This document shows, piece by piece, positions 1 through 8,232 of a DNA stretch of 39,295 bases. Every line of letters starts with the position of its first letter. The stretch's first letter is position 1. The notes under the pieces were generated by a model that saw only the letters and a list, made by a program, of their open reading frames with translations, made no database searches and was not told where the DNA came from. The translations under genes and the position numbers were made by a program. Source of the DNA: Alphaproteobacteria bacterium (lineage in GTDB: Bacteria > Pseudomonadota > Alphaproteobacteria > Rhizobiales > Xanthobacteraceae); assembly GCA_009781045.1 (NCBI GenBank), contig WQYW01000032.1, positions 1-39,295 on the forward strand, given 5' to 3'.

Positions 1-110
1 CGAATAAAGTTCACGCATTCCTCATCACTGATCTCCCGAATCGTTTTGCGAATAGTTCTCACTATCGATTTCTTGGTTTTGTCCATTGCTTTTCGTAGAT
101 GCGACTTCAT
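1..110 (-). CDS. partial CDS at left edge, N-terminus only, unknown
   Basis: Reading the minus strand leftward from an ATG at 110 gives an open frame that runs off the window. It encodes a basic helical start (MKSHLRKAM, then DKTKKSIVRTIRKTIR and EISDEECVNFI). A second in-frame ATG at 86 is an alternative start; neither has a strong ribosome binding site. The frame has no start-to-stop completion here and only about 36 residues are visible, so no family can be named. It diverges from the antitoxin-like gene at 149 with fewer than 65 bp between them, so the two would share a very short promoter region. Moderately unsure that it is a real gene. Confidence 0.4.
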   Translation of the reverse strand, partial: MKSHLRKAMDKTKKSIVRTIRKTIREISDEECVNFI

Positions 111-148
111 CTTGCTGAAAAACCAAGGCCAGCAAGACCGCGGTCAAT

Positions 149-397
149 GTGAGTTCGCGCGTCAGCGCGGTCATGTTGGCGGCTGAACATTCGGGTCTGC
201 TTGGCGAAAAGCGGGCGCGGATCGCCGGGTGCATCAGCCCTGAGCTGATTCGGCGAGCGAAGCAGCAGACCGGGATCACGACAGATACGGATCTCATCGA
301 ATTTGCGCTCGCCAGCCTCGCCCTTGAGGACAATTTCGGCGGGATCTTCCGGAAGACGATGGGTTCGGTCGACCCGGATCTGAAGCTTGGGTTCTGA
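149..397 (+). CDS. antitoxin-like protein (type II TA, partner of a PIN toxin)
   Basis: Small protein of 82 residues from GTG at 149, or 74 from ATG at 173. The core (ISPELIRRAKQQTGI, then DTDLIEFALASLALEDNFG) resembles the short VapB-like antitoxins in which one helix-turn region is followed by a toxin-binding tail. Immediately after its stop (397) an ATG at 399 opens the remains of a PIN-type toxin, which is the classical antitoxin-first order. The antitoxin frame itself is intact. No operator was recognised in the short upstream gap. Family assignment is by resemblance and context, not by a search; the pairing with the PIN remnant is the strongest support. Confidence 0.6.
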   Translation: MSSRVSAVMLAAEHSGLLGEKRARIAGCISPELIRRAKQQTGITTDTDLIEFALASLALEDNFGGIFRKTMGSVDPDLKLGF

Positions 398-398
398 A

Positions 399-731
399 AT
401 GGCGTAATTCGACTTTGCGGCGGCGCTTCGCTGGGCACGCTTCGATCCCGGGACGACATTGGTTCGACGACCCGATGACGAATTTTCGCTCGTTGGTGAT
501 GCTGCCACCACCGGGCAGGAACTTTTGCTCGACACTTGTGTCTGCATTGACGGTCTGCAGGCCCGTGCGCCGAGCGTTGTCGCTGACTTTCCTTTCAGCG
601 TAACAACCTATCCACGTTCCTTGATCACAGTGGGTCTGCAGCAATGGCGGACAAGTTGTATTCCCAGAAGGCGCATCAACGGTGCCGAAAACGGTGTGGA
701 CATCCGTCCCGGTGCAGCGAAAGGTCAATGA
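399..731 (+). pseudogene. broken PIN-domain (VapC-like) toxin
   Basis: ATG at 399 is followed by GCG and then a stop, TAA (405-407). The same frame is then open and coding-like: FDFAAALRWARFDPGTTLV, RRPDDEFSLVGDAATTGQ, then ELLLDTCVCIDGLQARAPS. LLDTCVxID is the first acidic motif of PIN ribonucleases. After residue ~63 (VVADF) the sequence stops resembling a PIN domain and continues as unrelated frame to 731, so the catalytic core behind the first Asp is missing. The gene therefore carries a nonsense codon at position 3 and a 3' truncation. Translation could restart at GTG 459, but would still yield no complete PIN fold. The toxin is almost certainly inactive. Confidence 0.6.
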
Positions 732-865
732 CGGCGGCGTGCCGAGGGGGACCTGAAGGTTTGTGGGACGGCTTTTGGCCTTTGTCACAATGAGAGGGAG
801 ACGAAAGGCTTGACGGGAGCAAGTCTATGGTCGCGAAGGATTCTGAGGAAATTGCCTGCGGCCTG

Positions 866-1310
866 GGTCGCAAGCCTGAAGGCTGAGCGCTCCTTCGATC
901 CGGAAGGGGCAACAGAGGAGGTGCCGATGTTTTTCACCACGGACGTGCGAGCCGGATACATGGAGATCATGGTTGAGGGGGATATCGGGGTGGAGGATTA
1001 CGAGAACGCCGTTCGAGCGAACGAAGAGGTCCTGGCCAGCAACGACCGGGTCAATGTTGTCGCAGTGGTCCAGCGCGTCGGGACCATACCTCTGAAGCTG
1101 TGGTTCCGGGATCTGAAATACGTTATGTCCCGTCTGAGCAGGTTCGGGCGCTGCGCCATGGTGACCGACAAGGGATGGATCAGTCCAGTTGCGAAGATTT
1201 TCTCCGCTCTCACCTCCGTGGAAATGCGAACCTTCCCGCTGGTGGATCTTGAGGCGGGCAGGGCCTGGGCGAGGGGAAACCAGACACAAGCCTGAAAGTC
1301 CGGATTTCCG
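866..1310 (+). repeat. dispersed duplication, copy A (pairs with about 4348-4800)
   Basis: The SpoIIAA-like gene at 927 and its flanks resemble the gene at 4413 and its flanks. Shared upstream DNA includes a 'tcgcaagcctga' string and a 'cggaaggggcaa' string before each start codon, and both stops are followed by 'cctgaaag' then 'ccgga'. The similarity thus extends beyond the coding frames on both sides, meaning one DNA segment was copied rather than two genes acquired separately. Boundaries are approximate. Confidence 0.55.
927..1295 (+). CDS. SpoIIAA-like (DUF3478/STAS-type) protein, copy A
   Basis: 122 residues. The sequence (GYMEIMVEGDIGVEDYEN, VGTIPLKLWFRDLKY, FGRCAMVTDKGWI) matches the SpoIIAA-like fold family (PF11964), small cytosolic proteins related to anti-sigma-factor antagonists whose role in most bacteria is unknown. 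The start is ATG 927 rather than the upstream in-frame codons because a GAGGAGG Shine-Dalgarno sits at 915-921, and because the paralogue at 4413 has exactly the same length. The two proteins are about 74% identical by eye (roughly 90 of 122). It stands alone: no kinase or sigma factor is adjacent. Confidence 0.8.
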   Translation: MFFTTDVRAGYMEIMVEGDIGVEDYENAVRANEEVLASNDRVNVVAVVQRVGTIPLKLWFRDLKYVMSRLSRFGRCAMVTDKGWISPVAKIFSALTSVEMRTFPLVDLEAGRAWARGNQTQA

Positions 1311-1421
1311 ACCTCTGGCGCCTTGGGTTGAGCGCATGTTTGCGCGGGGCACGTGAAGCGCCGCCGACCAATGACGGGCCTTGGTGCAACGATGCCGCGC
1401 TTTCGGCAGGTGGAGTGCGAT

Positions 1422-2132
1422 TCAGGCGGCCTTCTGCCATTCCATAACCAGGAAAAACGGTGCACGCCGATAGAGAGCTGTCTCTGCTTCATCGGCACCG
1501 ACCGGCTCGGGCTCGGAGAAGTGCCGCAACTCGAAACCAGCCTCAAGCAGGGCTCCCATATACGCGCCAAGCGGGCGGTGCCAGTTCTGGACGCGAATGC
1601 CTCGCCATGACACAAACTGGACGCGCTCATCCAGGTAATGGTCGATCGGGAATCTTTGCGAGCCATCGGCTTCCCGGGTCCAGCCCGTCGGCGGTCCCGC
1701 CGTGTTGAAGCTCTGAAGATTGGCGATCAGAAAAGTGCCGCCGGCTTTGAGAACACGATGTATTTCGGCGATCGCCCTGCGAAAATCGGGAATGTCGATC
1801 AGCGAGAGATAACAGACGGCAAGGTCAAAGGAGGCGTCGGCGCCAGGCAGTGCTTCGGCCCGGCCAATGCAATAGTCTCCGCTCGGGTCGAGCTGGCGAG
1901 CCTGTTTGATCAACGCTGCCGTCGGATCGACGCCAACGGTCCGAATATGGTGGCGCTGCATCATGCGGCAGAAGCGTCCCTCGCCACAGCCGACGTCAAT
2001 GGCGCTGGTGAAACCGCGATCGGCGATTCGCGCAATCATGGGTGCATCCAGCACAAAGCGCCGTGACCAGTCGCCCTGCGTTCCGTTATCGTCAATCCAT
2101 GCCTGTGCCGACTCTTCCCAACCGTCCGACAC
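1422..2132 (-). CDS. class I SAM-dependent methyltransferase
   Basis: 236 residues. Motif I is AIDVGCGEGRF, followed by an acidic VGVDPT loop, the post-I region IGRAEALPGADASFDLAV, and a motif III region VLKAGGTFLI. This is the methyltransferase-11 type seen in small-molecule methyltransferases; the substrate cannot be read from sequence. Start choice: the minus strand carries an exceptionally complete Shine-Dalgarno, AAGGAGGTGA, which places GTG 2132 at a 5-nt spacing. ATG 2135 is possible but too close, and TTG 2162 would put the ribosome site inside the gene. It lies 26 bp behind the gene ending at 2159 and is probably cotranscribed with it. An A8 tract in that gene could join the two frames (see findings). 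Confidence 0.8.
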   Translation of the reverse strand: MSDGWEESAQAWIDDNGTQGDWSRRFVLDAPMIARIADRGFTSAIDVGCGEGRFCRMMQRHHIRTVGVDPTAALIKQARQLDPSGDYCIGRAEALPGADASFDLAVCYLSLIDIPDFRRAIAEIHRVLKAGGTFLIANLQSFNTAGPPTGWTREADGSQRFPIDHYLDERVQFVSWRGIRVQNWHRPLGAYMGALLEAGFELRHFSEPEPVGADEAETALYRRAPFFLVMEWQKAA

Positions 2133-2158
2133 CATCACCTCCTTATCCATTTTGCAAG

Positions 2159-3199
2159 TCAACGAGTTCCAAGCCTTGCTTTTGACCCGCCTCGACAGTG
2201 TGCCCAGCTTTTTTTTAGAGCGGGCGGCGCCTCGAGACCGCCCGCCATCATTTCCTTGAGAATCGAGAAGACGCGGGCAGCGGCGGCCTTGTCGGGCGTT
2301 GCAATCGCAAGGTCAGCCATGGCCATTGCCGACATGCGGCCGAGACCGACAGTGCGCCAGGAATCGACCTGTGCCAGCGCTGCCCGGAGGGGCTCAACCT
2401 TTGACGCCGCCTCCGGAAACTGACTGGCAGCGGTGTAGACCGTCAAGGCATCGCGCAATGCACTGGCACGATCCCAGGGGGCCGCGGGCAGAAATGCATC
2501 GAGCTTCGCCTGTAGCCTTGCCGCCTCATCGGCTCGGCCGAGGAAGCCCCACTGGTGACGTGCGTCGACCAACAGCTTCTGTTCCTCCGTGCTTCCGGGG
2601 GCCACCGTAGCAAGCTTCTCCGCCAATTCCTTGCGCAGGTATTCGGCCCCGGCCTCAAAATCCCCGATTTCCTCGCATGTGCCGATCTTGTCCGTCTCAT
2701 CTTCCCAGCGGTCAGGAAAAGCGGATCGCTGGTGCGTCCACCATTTGTCGACATCGGCCTGAGCGGGTGCAGGCAGGAATCGATCGCGCGCGGGATGATC
2801 CGATGCGGCGAGCACTGCCAAGGTCCGCTCGACTCCACAACAATAGATCGCCTCGCGGTCGATCACGATGCCGGTGTCGAAATTGGCGAATTTCGCGGAC
2901 ATGATCCGCCACAAGATGGAGGGATCGCCGAGTTCGGCCGCGAAGAAGACGACTGCCTGCAGGCTGCTGCCGCAGCCACCGCTGCCTTGACGGGCGCAGA
3001 TTTCCTGGTCGAGCAGATACAGGATCAGGTCACGATCCTCCGGGCATCGGTCAAACTGGAGACCAAGCAGGCAGGCGCGCCGCGCCGGCCAGTTTACTTC
3101 GTCGGAGTGTGGCAGCATTTTTTTGTAGGCGAGCTCCTGCCGCACCGCCCGGTCGGTGCGCATCCGTGACAGAAAGAGCGGAATATCGGTGAGCTTCAT
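2159..3199 (-). CDS. hypothetical protein, 346 aa, helix-rich
   Basis: I do not recognise the family. The protein is soluble and helix-rich. The N-terminus (MKLTDIPLFLSRMRTDRAV) is followed by a Cys-containing segment (EICARQGSGGCGSSLQ), a Trp-rich middle, and an Ala-rich C-terminal third with repeated helices such as VYTAASQFPEAASKVEPL, reminiscent of TPR or HEAT-like solenoids. The ATG at 3199 is the first start after an upstream stop. The last codons follow an A8 tract (minus strand, 2216-2209) after which the annotated frame looks unlike a protein end (KSWAHCRGGSKARLGTR), while the -1 frame stays open into the methyltransferase. A homopolymer error, slippage or an ancestral fusion are all possible. 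Confidence 0.65.
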   Translation of the reverse strand: MKLTDIPLFLSRMRTDRAVRQELAYKKMLPHSDEVNWPARRACLLGLQFDRCPEDRDLILYLLDQEICARQGSGGCGSSLQAVVFFAAELGDPSILWRIMSAKFANFDTGIVIDREAIYCCGVERTLAVLAASDHPARDRFLPAPAQADVDKWWTHQRSAFPDRWEDETDKIGTCEEIGDFEAGAEYLRKELAEKLATVAPGSTEEQKLLVDARHQWGFLGRADEAARLQAKLDAFLPAAPWDRASALRDALTVYTAASQFPEAASKVEPLRAALAQVDSWRTVGLGRMSAMAMADLAIATPDKAAAARVFSILKEMMAGGLEAPPALKKSWAHCRGGSKARLGTR

Positions 3200-4412
3200 G
3201 TGCAGTTCGTTACCGGTTTGAGTGGCGTGTTCCGAGGCGGAGGGCTGAACGTCGATCTGCCTGCTTGAACGCCTGAGATACAGAGCGACCCCGTCTGAGT
3301 GGCCGCAGTTTGTTCAGAAAATACGCAAGTCATGATGATCTGAACTCCGATTCCAATCGATTGTGCTCAGTCGTTGCAATTCATTGTGTCCGCAGGTTCC
3401 GACCCGGATCATCCAGGGTGAAGGGGGAAGATGCCGTGGAACTGGAGTTGCTGGTGTCAGTGTCTGATGTCAAGGTATCGGCCGGGGTGAGGGGGGCCTG
3501 AGACCGTCCCCAAAGGCCAGGGCCCCCCCAGGATTCGCGAGGGCGTGTCGCCGAGTGGCGAGGAGCCGGGCCGGCAAGAGGCATCGCTGCGGATCCACAG
3601 CCGGGTACCGAAAGTGATGCTCACTGCGAGCCTGGTTGCGAACGATGCCGTCCTGTTTCCGGCCATTGGGTGCGCCTGCCGTGGCGATGTCGGTCGGCCC
3701 CCTGAAGGCTTCCCTCGGCCAACCGGTGCCGGAACGCACGGCGCCTGGCGAAAGGCGGGTGGCGAAGATCGGTGACGATGGCATCGTGCGGCGGGCCCTC
3801 CATTTCTTCGATGAATTTGATGCCGCAGGCCTCCATCGCACCGCGCCCGACGAAGTTGCGGAATTGCGTCGTGTTTTCAACTCCTTCCTGCAATTCATGG
3901 AAGCGAGCAGGGCCACTCACAGTGGCATCGTCTGCGCGACGATCCCTCAAGGCTTCTCAATCACGCGCGCCTCCGGCACCCTGATCAGGGGTTGGAGTTC
4001 GACGTGCCGACGGATCACCAGATTCGCAGGCTGATTGCCGTCGATCTCAGGCCGGCAAAGAAATGAGTGTAGGGGATCAGCCAGGCGGCGGGAGGGCCTT
4101 GAGGCAGCCGGAGTTCGTTGGGGCGACCGACGTGGCGGCGAAGACGGCCATTCTGGACCAGGGCAATGACCTGGAGGCGGAAAGTCATTTGCGACCCTCC
4201 AGGACCGCCACTCCATGCGAGCCGCGTTTTCTCAGGCCAAAGTCGGGTGGCGGGATGGCGTCCCGATCCGACTATCCCCACATGGAGATCACGCGAACTC
4301 AACCTTGCGCCCGGATGACGCCGGCGCTGCCAGCGACGACGAGCGGGGATCGCAAGCCTGAGGGCGGCGAACTGAACCTTCCGATTCGGAAGGGGCAATA
4401 CAGGAGCGGGCA
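3200..4412. other. about 1.2 kb without a recognisable gene
   Basis: Open frames here are short and conflict with one another on both strands. On the minus strand, protein-like fragments occur in three different frames (about 4200-4080 with WLIPYTHFFAGLRSTAIS; 4010-3950; 3905-3770 with FRNFVGRGAMEACGIKFIEE), which would fit a decayed minus-strand gene, but I cannot name it. The last ~65 bases (4348-4412) belong to the duplicated segment described for the SpoIIAA-like genes. Confidence 0.4.
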
Positions 4413-4800
4413 ATGTTGATCACGACGGATCTGGCAGAAGGCTACATGGAGGTCACGGTTGACGGGGATATCGGGGTAGAGGATTTCGAGAACGCGGTTC
4501 GAGCGATCGACGAGGTCCTCGCCAGACACGATCGGCTCAATGTCGTCGAGGTGGTTCGGCGCGTCGGCACCATCCCTCCGAAGCTGTGGTTCCGGGACCT
4601 GAGATACGTCCTGTCCCGGCTGAAGAGGTTCGGGCGCTGCGCGGTGGTGACCGACAAGGGATGGATCGGCCCGGTGGGAAAGATTTTCTCGGCGCTCACC
4701 TCCGTGGAAATCCGGACTTTCCCGCTGAGCGAGCTTGAGCCCGCCAGAGCCTGGGTGAGGGGAAACCAGGTGCCCACCTGAAAGGCCGGACCAATTTCCG
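4348..4800 (+). repeat. dispersed duplication, copy B (pairs with about 866-1310)
   Basis: Second copy of the segment carrying the SpoIIAA-like gene, in the same orientation and about 3.5 kb downstream of the first. Flanking similarity is visible on both sides of the coding frame. Boundaries are approximate. Confidence 0.55.
4413..4781 (+). CDS. SpoIIAA-like (DUF3478/STAS-type) protein, copy B
   Basis: 122 residues, same length as copy A at 927 and about 74% identical by eye. Conserved blocks are DGDIGVEDFENAVRA, RRVGTIPPKLWFRDLRYV and RFGRCAVVTDKGWIGPV. Differences are scattered, not clustered, so the copies have diverged for some time while both frames stayed intact, which argues that both are under selection. 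The ATG at 4413 has a CAGGAG sequence (4401-4406) 6 nt upstream. No partner kinase, phosphatase or sigma factor is adjacent, so a specific role cannot be assigned. Confidence 0.8.
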   Translation: MLITTDLAEGYMEVTVDGDIGVEDFENAVRAIDEVLARHDRLNVVEVVRRVGTIPPKLWFRDLRYVLSRLKRFGRCAVVTDKGWIGPVGKIFSALTSVEIRTFPLSELEPARAWVRGNQVPT

Positions 4801-5384
4801 GGCGCACCGTGCATCCGGCATCTGGCCGAATGTTCGGGCTTGCCGGGAAAGTGCCGGTACGGCACGGGATTGACAGTCGTCGGCAGCGGCCGGAGAGTGG
4901 CTGCTGCCAAAATCGGATTCTGGTTCACCGGCGCGGGGGGCCGCGCCAGGGCTTGGCCAATCTCTGCAGACCCCGGTTCTGCAGCAGGATCCCTGTTTCT
5001 GCGTTGCGGACCAGGCGCAGGCAATCGGACGCAAGCGGATCCATAACATAAATCGTCACCTCGCACCGAGGAGCCGGCCTTTCACCGCTCGCTCCACCCG
5101 CAGAGTTGCAGCGATCGTGTGACGTGGAGACCAGCCCTTTCGCGGTATGCGGCTTCCGCAGCGCCCCCCGCCACCTCTTTGCCAAGGCTCGGAAAGCTGC
5201 GGAGCGCCTGCTCCAGCTCGAACATTACAAGTGTGGTATCCGATCCTCAGCAGACGTCCGTGACGCGTAGCCTCACGGATTCTGCACTCTCGTCCATGGC
5301 CTTCGCACTGTGGAGCGGCTACATCTGTTCGGTACCTTCCGGCAGCCCACAGGCTGTCTGCATCCCGGACTCTCAGGTTTTGCG
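4782..5384. other. about 600 bp without a recognisable gene
   Basis: Only short overlapping frames on both strands; none has a convincing start or resembles a known family. The first ~20 bases belong to the duplicated segment. No strong hairpin or promoter was identified. Confidence 0.4.
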
Positions 5385-6263
5385 ATGAGCACACCCGTTC
5401 GAATTTCCGTCATCGTCGGAGCAGCCTTCATTTCAATTCTTGTCGGTTCCTGGTCGGTCCCGTTCGCAGGTGGGGGTGCGTCCTGGGTTGTCAGTTTCGG
5501 GGTGTTCATTTTTCTGCTCTGGGTGGCTGATTCCTGGTCTCAACAACAGACACGAGTGCGACCTCCTGCGCCCACCATGCTGGACGGACTGATGGCGCTG
5601 ATGGATCAAGACGGGCGTGCACCGAAAAATGCCAATCTTGGCGAATCGTCCCTCATGGCATATGAAGATCTCCTTCTCAGGAACGTGAGTGCATCCGACG
5701 TGTCAGGTTGTGCCAGGGGTCTATATGAGGGACCTATGTCTTACTCGACACATGATCTTGCGGTGGCTGTCGCCATGCGTTTCTTCAAGGACCCGGACTA
5801 TTCCGATCGCCTTGAGGATGCGCAGTTGAACGCCCGGGAGCTGGTGGCGGAGTGGGCTGAACAGGGAATTGTTGCACCCCTCCTGGCGGAAACCTTCGAT
5901 CAGATTCTGGAAAGACGTTATGGCGGCGTGCTTCCTGCGGTCCCATCCAGGGATCCAGGCGTCCTCTCCAGAGAGCCTCGAAAGATCCAGGAAGACCCCG
6001 CAGTTGCGCACGCCAGGTCTGCTCTCTGCGCAGAGTTCCTAAAGCACCTCATCGAGTTCAAAGACCTGCATCCTGTAATTCGTCGCGCCTTGCTTTGCGA
6101 GGCGGTGGCTTTCGGACGCATCGAAAGAACAGTGGAGATGTTTTTCGAAACTGAATCCGCCATTCAGAAGAAACGCGGCACCGAAGCTCAGAAGGAACAG
6201 ATGCTCGTGGACGTGTGGGAGATGCGTGGGAAGTTGTTTGGCGATTTCCCGATTCAGGGTTGA
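5385..6263 (+). CDS. hypothetical membrane-anchored protein, two N-terminal TM segments
   Basis: 292 residues from ATG 5385. Residues 5-25 (VRISVIVGAAFISILVGSW) and ~33-51 (SWVVSFGVFIFLLWVAD) form two closely spaced hydrophobic segments, so the long hydrophilic remainder is predicted to be cytoplasmic. The soluble part is acidic and helix-rich, with a long helix near the end (IERTVEMFFETESAIQKKRG). No family is recognised. An in-frame start at 5310 would add 25 unconvincing residues, and the two TM segments begin right after ATG 5385, so the shorter form is preferred. It stands alone, with non-coding stretches on both sides. Confidence 0.65.
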   Translation: MSTPVRISVIVGAAFISILVGSWSVPFAGGGASWVVSFGVFIFLLWVADSWSQQQTRVRPPAPTMLDGLMALMDQDGRAPKNANLGESSLMAYEDLLLRNVSASDVSGCARGLYEGPMSYSTHDLAVAVAMRFFKDPDYSDRLEDAQLNARELVAEWAEQGIVAPLLAETFDQILERRYGGVLPAVPSRDPGVLSREPRKIQEDPAVAHARSALCAEFLKHLIEFKDLHPVIRRALLCEAVAFGRIERTVEMFFETESAIQKKRGTEAQKEQMLVDVWEMRGKLFGDFPIQG

Positions 6264-6789
6264 AGGTTGAAGGCAGTTCGCAATTCACGGCAAGGCAAAC
6301 GCCTCATCAGGGTATTGAACTTGTTTCACCACAACACACAAGTGATGCGTTGACACCAGAGTCAATGGCGATGCACGTGGTCGTCTTCGGACTCCCACCC
6401 AATCGGCGCTGTCGAGAGTCGAGAGAGTATCTTCTCTGCCCCCAAGGTCCCCAAGGTGGGCGCAGGGAAAGTCACACGAAACACCCCCAATTCTGGAGGG
6501 GTCACGTCGGAAATTGGCGGAGGCCGATCCTGCTTCACGAGAGCCACTCTTTCGCCCTCCGCTCACACGGGTCCGACCAAATAGATGACGACCGTCAAAT
6601 GTTCTGCGGCAAGCCAGCCCCATCGGTGGTGTGTAGCCGGATCCGGCTTGATGGTGTGGATTCGAAGGCGCGTTGGTCCCTGATCCTGGGATGCGATGCG
6701 CGTCAAAGGCACGGAGGGCTGGGGCATTGACGATCGCATTTGCCTGGCAGCAATGTCTGCTGTGTGTCGAGGTTCGTGAATTTGGAGTG
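6264..6789. other. about 525 bp with at most one tiny gene
   Basis: No convincing gene except a possible 61-residue minus-strand frame (6362-6547), listed separately. Longer minus-strand frames across 6285-6950 are Arg/Ser/Pro-rich and lack the look of a folded protein. Confidence 0.35.
6362..6547 (-). CDS. possible small protein, 61 aa
   Basis: GTG at 6547 is preceded on the minus strand by a GGAGG eight nucleotides away. The frame encodes ALVKQDRPPPISDVTPPEL followed by GVFRVTFPAPTLGTLGAEK, a composition that looks protein-like but matches nothing I know. It is not obviously linked to a neighbour. Listed only because of the ribosome binding site; it may be a remnant of a longer gene. Confidence 0.22.
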   Translation of the reverse strand: MALVKQDRPPPISDVTPPELGVFRVTFPAPTLGTLGAEKILSRLSTAPIGWESEDDHVHRH

Positions 6790-7342
6790 TCAGCGGCGAT
6801 CATAGATGCTGATATCGCTTGATGTGGTAACAACAAGGCTGCAACCGGAATAGGAAAAGCCGCAGGCGCGAAGTTCAAGCTCAGTGGCAATCTTGTGAAA
6901 GCGACTGGGCTTCCCGTGGAACGAGTCGTAGAGGGAGGCAAAGGGTTCAAGAAACAGGGTTTGGCAGGCAGGCCAGTCGAGTGTGACGGTCTCGAGCGAC
7001 CAGCCGTCGTCAGTGCCCGGGGGGGAGGCCGCCGCCGTGTAATCCGGAGACGCGCAGAGTCCTGCCTTGCAGCGGGCCGATGCCGGTGGCTTCAAGGTAA
7101 CTGTCCTCGCCGTATTCGTCTTCGTTCCGTGCGACTTTCTGCCCGGATTGGCAGTCTATGACTCCCCGGCCAGTCGAGGAAAGAACGAGCAGAAGCTCGG
7201 ATTGGCGATCGAGCCCGATGGATTGCAGGCCGCCGACCCCAAAGATTTCAACCTTCCGCCAAGGCGGAGGAGGGAGTGTCGTTGGCAGCGCTCGGAGTTC
7301 TTTGCGCAGAGGGTCCAGGTGACGGGTGTTTGGAGTTGTCAT
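6790..7342 (-). pseudogene. conserved hypothetical gene split by a frameshift in a G7 run
   Basis: Two overlapping minus-strand frames join into one smooth protein. From ATG 7342 (MTTPNTRHLDPLRKELRAL) the first frame runs through ATGIGPLQGRTLRVSGLHG to LPPGH and a stop at 7010. The second frame continues exactly where the first breaks: TDDGWSLETVTLDWPACQ, then SGCSLVVTTSSDISIYDRR, to the stop at 6790. The switch falls in the seven-G run at plus-strand 7019-7025. Removing one base gives an uninterrupted protein of about 183 residues. The family is uncharacterised to me, although its C-terminal FSYSGCSLVVTTSSDISIY looks like a WD-type beta strand repeat. Real inactivation, a phase-variable tract or a sequencing error are all possible. 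Confidence 0.65.
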
Positions 7343-7560
7343 GGAAGGAATCTGCGTGTTCCAAAAATGGGAAGGAGCCCTCAGCCGATTTTGTGGCACG
7401 GAATCCTCGGCGGGGGGAACGGGGATTCAATTATTCTCGCCTCCAGCTGCTCGGTGCGCCGACAGAAACCTGCGCATGCAGGGCAGTTGAAACGTTCCTG
7501 AGCGTGTCGCTGGGGCAGATGTTCAGTTTTCGCAGAGGCGCGGGACGCGACAGGTGCAGT

Positions 7561-8112
7561 TCAGGGGATTTGGCGGCGGCTTTCGATATTGCGTCCGGCA
7601 ATCGCAGCGATGGTCTGTTCAGCGGATGCGAGGGCTCTGGCGCGATGATCGGCGGAGATATCGACACCTTCGGCGCGAACGATGTCGATCTCGGTGATGC
7701 CGAGCAGGGAGAAAACCGCGCGCAGATAGGGCTCGACGAAATCGGCTTCCGGCCCATGGAAGCCGCCACTTGCATAGGCGATAACCATCCTCCGGCCCCC
7801 GGCAAGGCCCTGCGGCCGTCCGTCCGAGGTGTAACTGAAGGTTTTGCCCGGAACCACGATGGCATCAATCCAGGACTTGAGCCGCGCCGGTATGCCGAGA
7901 TTATACATCGGTGCGCCAAGAACGATGGTGTCGGAAGCAAGGAACTGGTCCACAGAAGAGGTTCGGTTCAGTTCGGGCGTTTCGACCGAAAGGTCGCGGT
8001 AGAGGACCCGGTCGTTGGCGTGCGCCGTCAGTGTGGCGACAATGGCGGCGGTGAGGTGGCGGGAGATCGAGCGCTCTGCCTGAATGCTGGAATCGATATG
8101 CAGGATGGTCAT
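7561..8112 (-). CDS. azoR: FMN-dependent NADH-azoreductase (AzoR/AcpD family)
   Basis: 183 residues with a flavodoxin-like fold. The FMN phosphate loop is HIDSSIQAERSISRHL near the N-terminus, and the family motif APMYNLGIPARLKSWID binds the isoalloxazine ring. The later YASGGFHG segment is the second FMN contact region. AzoR enzymes are cytosolic homodimers that reduce quinones and azo compounds with NAD(P)H, often protecting against electrophilic quinones. The ATG at 8112 begins directly with the first beta strand (MTILHIDSS), so longer upstream starts are not credible. At 183 residues it is slightly shorter than the usual ~200. It is divergent from the AraC-type regulator at 8233 with a 120-bp shared promoter region, so that regulator probably controls it. 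Confidence 0.85.
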   Translation of the reverse strand: MTILHIDSSIQAERSISRHLTAAIVATLTAHANDRVLYRDLSVETPELNRTSSVDQFLASDTIVLGAPMYNLGIPARLKSWIDAIVVPGKTFSYTSDGRPQGLAGGRRMVIAYASGGFHGPEADFVEPYLRAVFSLLGITEIDIVRAEGVDISADHRARALASAEQTIAAIAGRNIESRRQIP

Positions 8113-8232
8113 CGGCCTGGTTCTTTCGCTGTGGCAGCCGCGATGGCAGTGGCGGCAGAACAAAACTAGACGGAAGCGAAAAAGCAGGTTATCGGGTACA
8201 TTCCAAAAAGTGTCGAATTCGGGCCAGGTGCA

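Noticed and set aside
3310..3501. Small plus-strand frame of 63 codons
   Set aside because: Begins with a plausible codon, but the sequence has no recognisable features and no ribosome binding site.
7276..8169. 297-codon plus-strand frame opposite azoR
   Set aside because: Antisense of a well-conserved flavoprotein gene; the frame is Gly/Arg-rich and without motifs.
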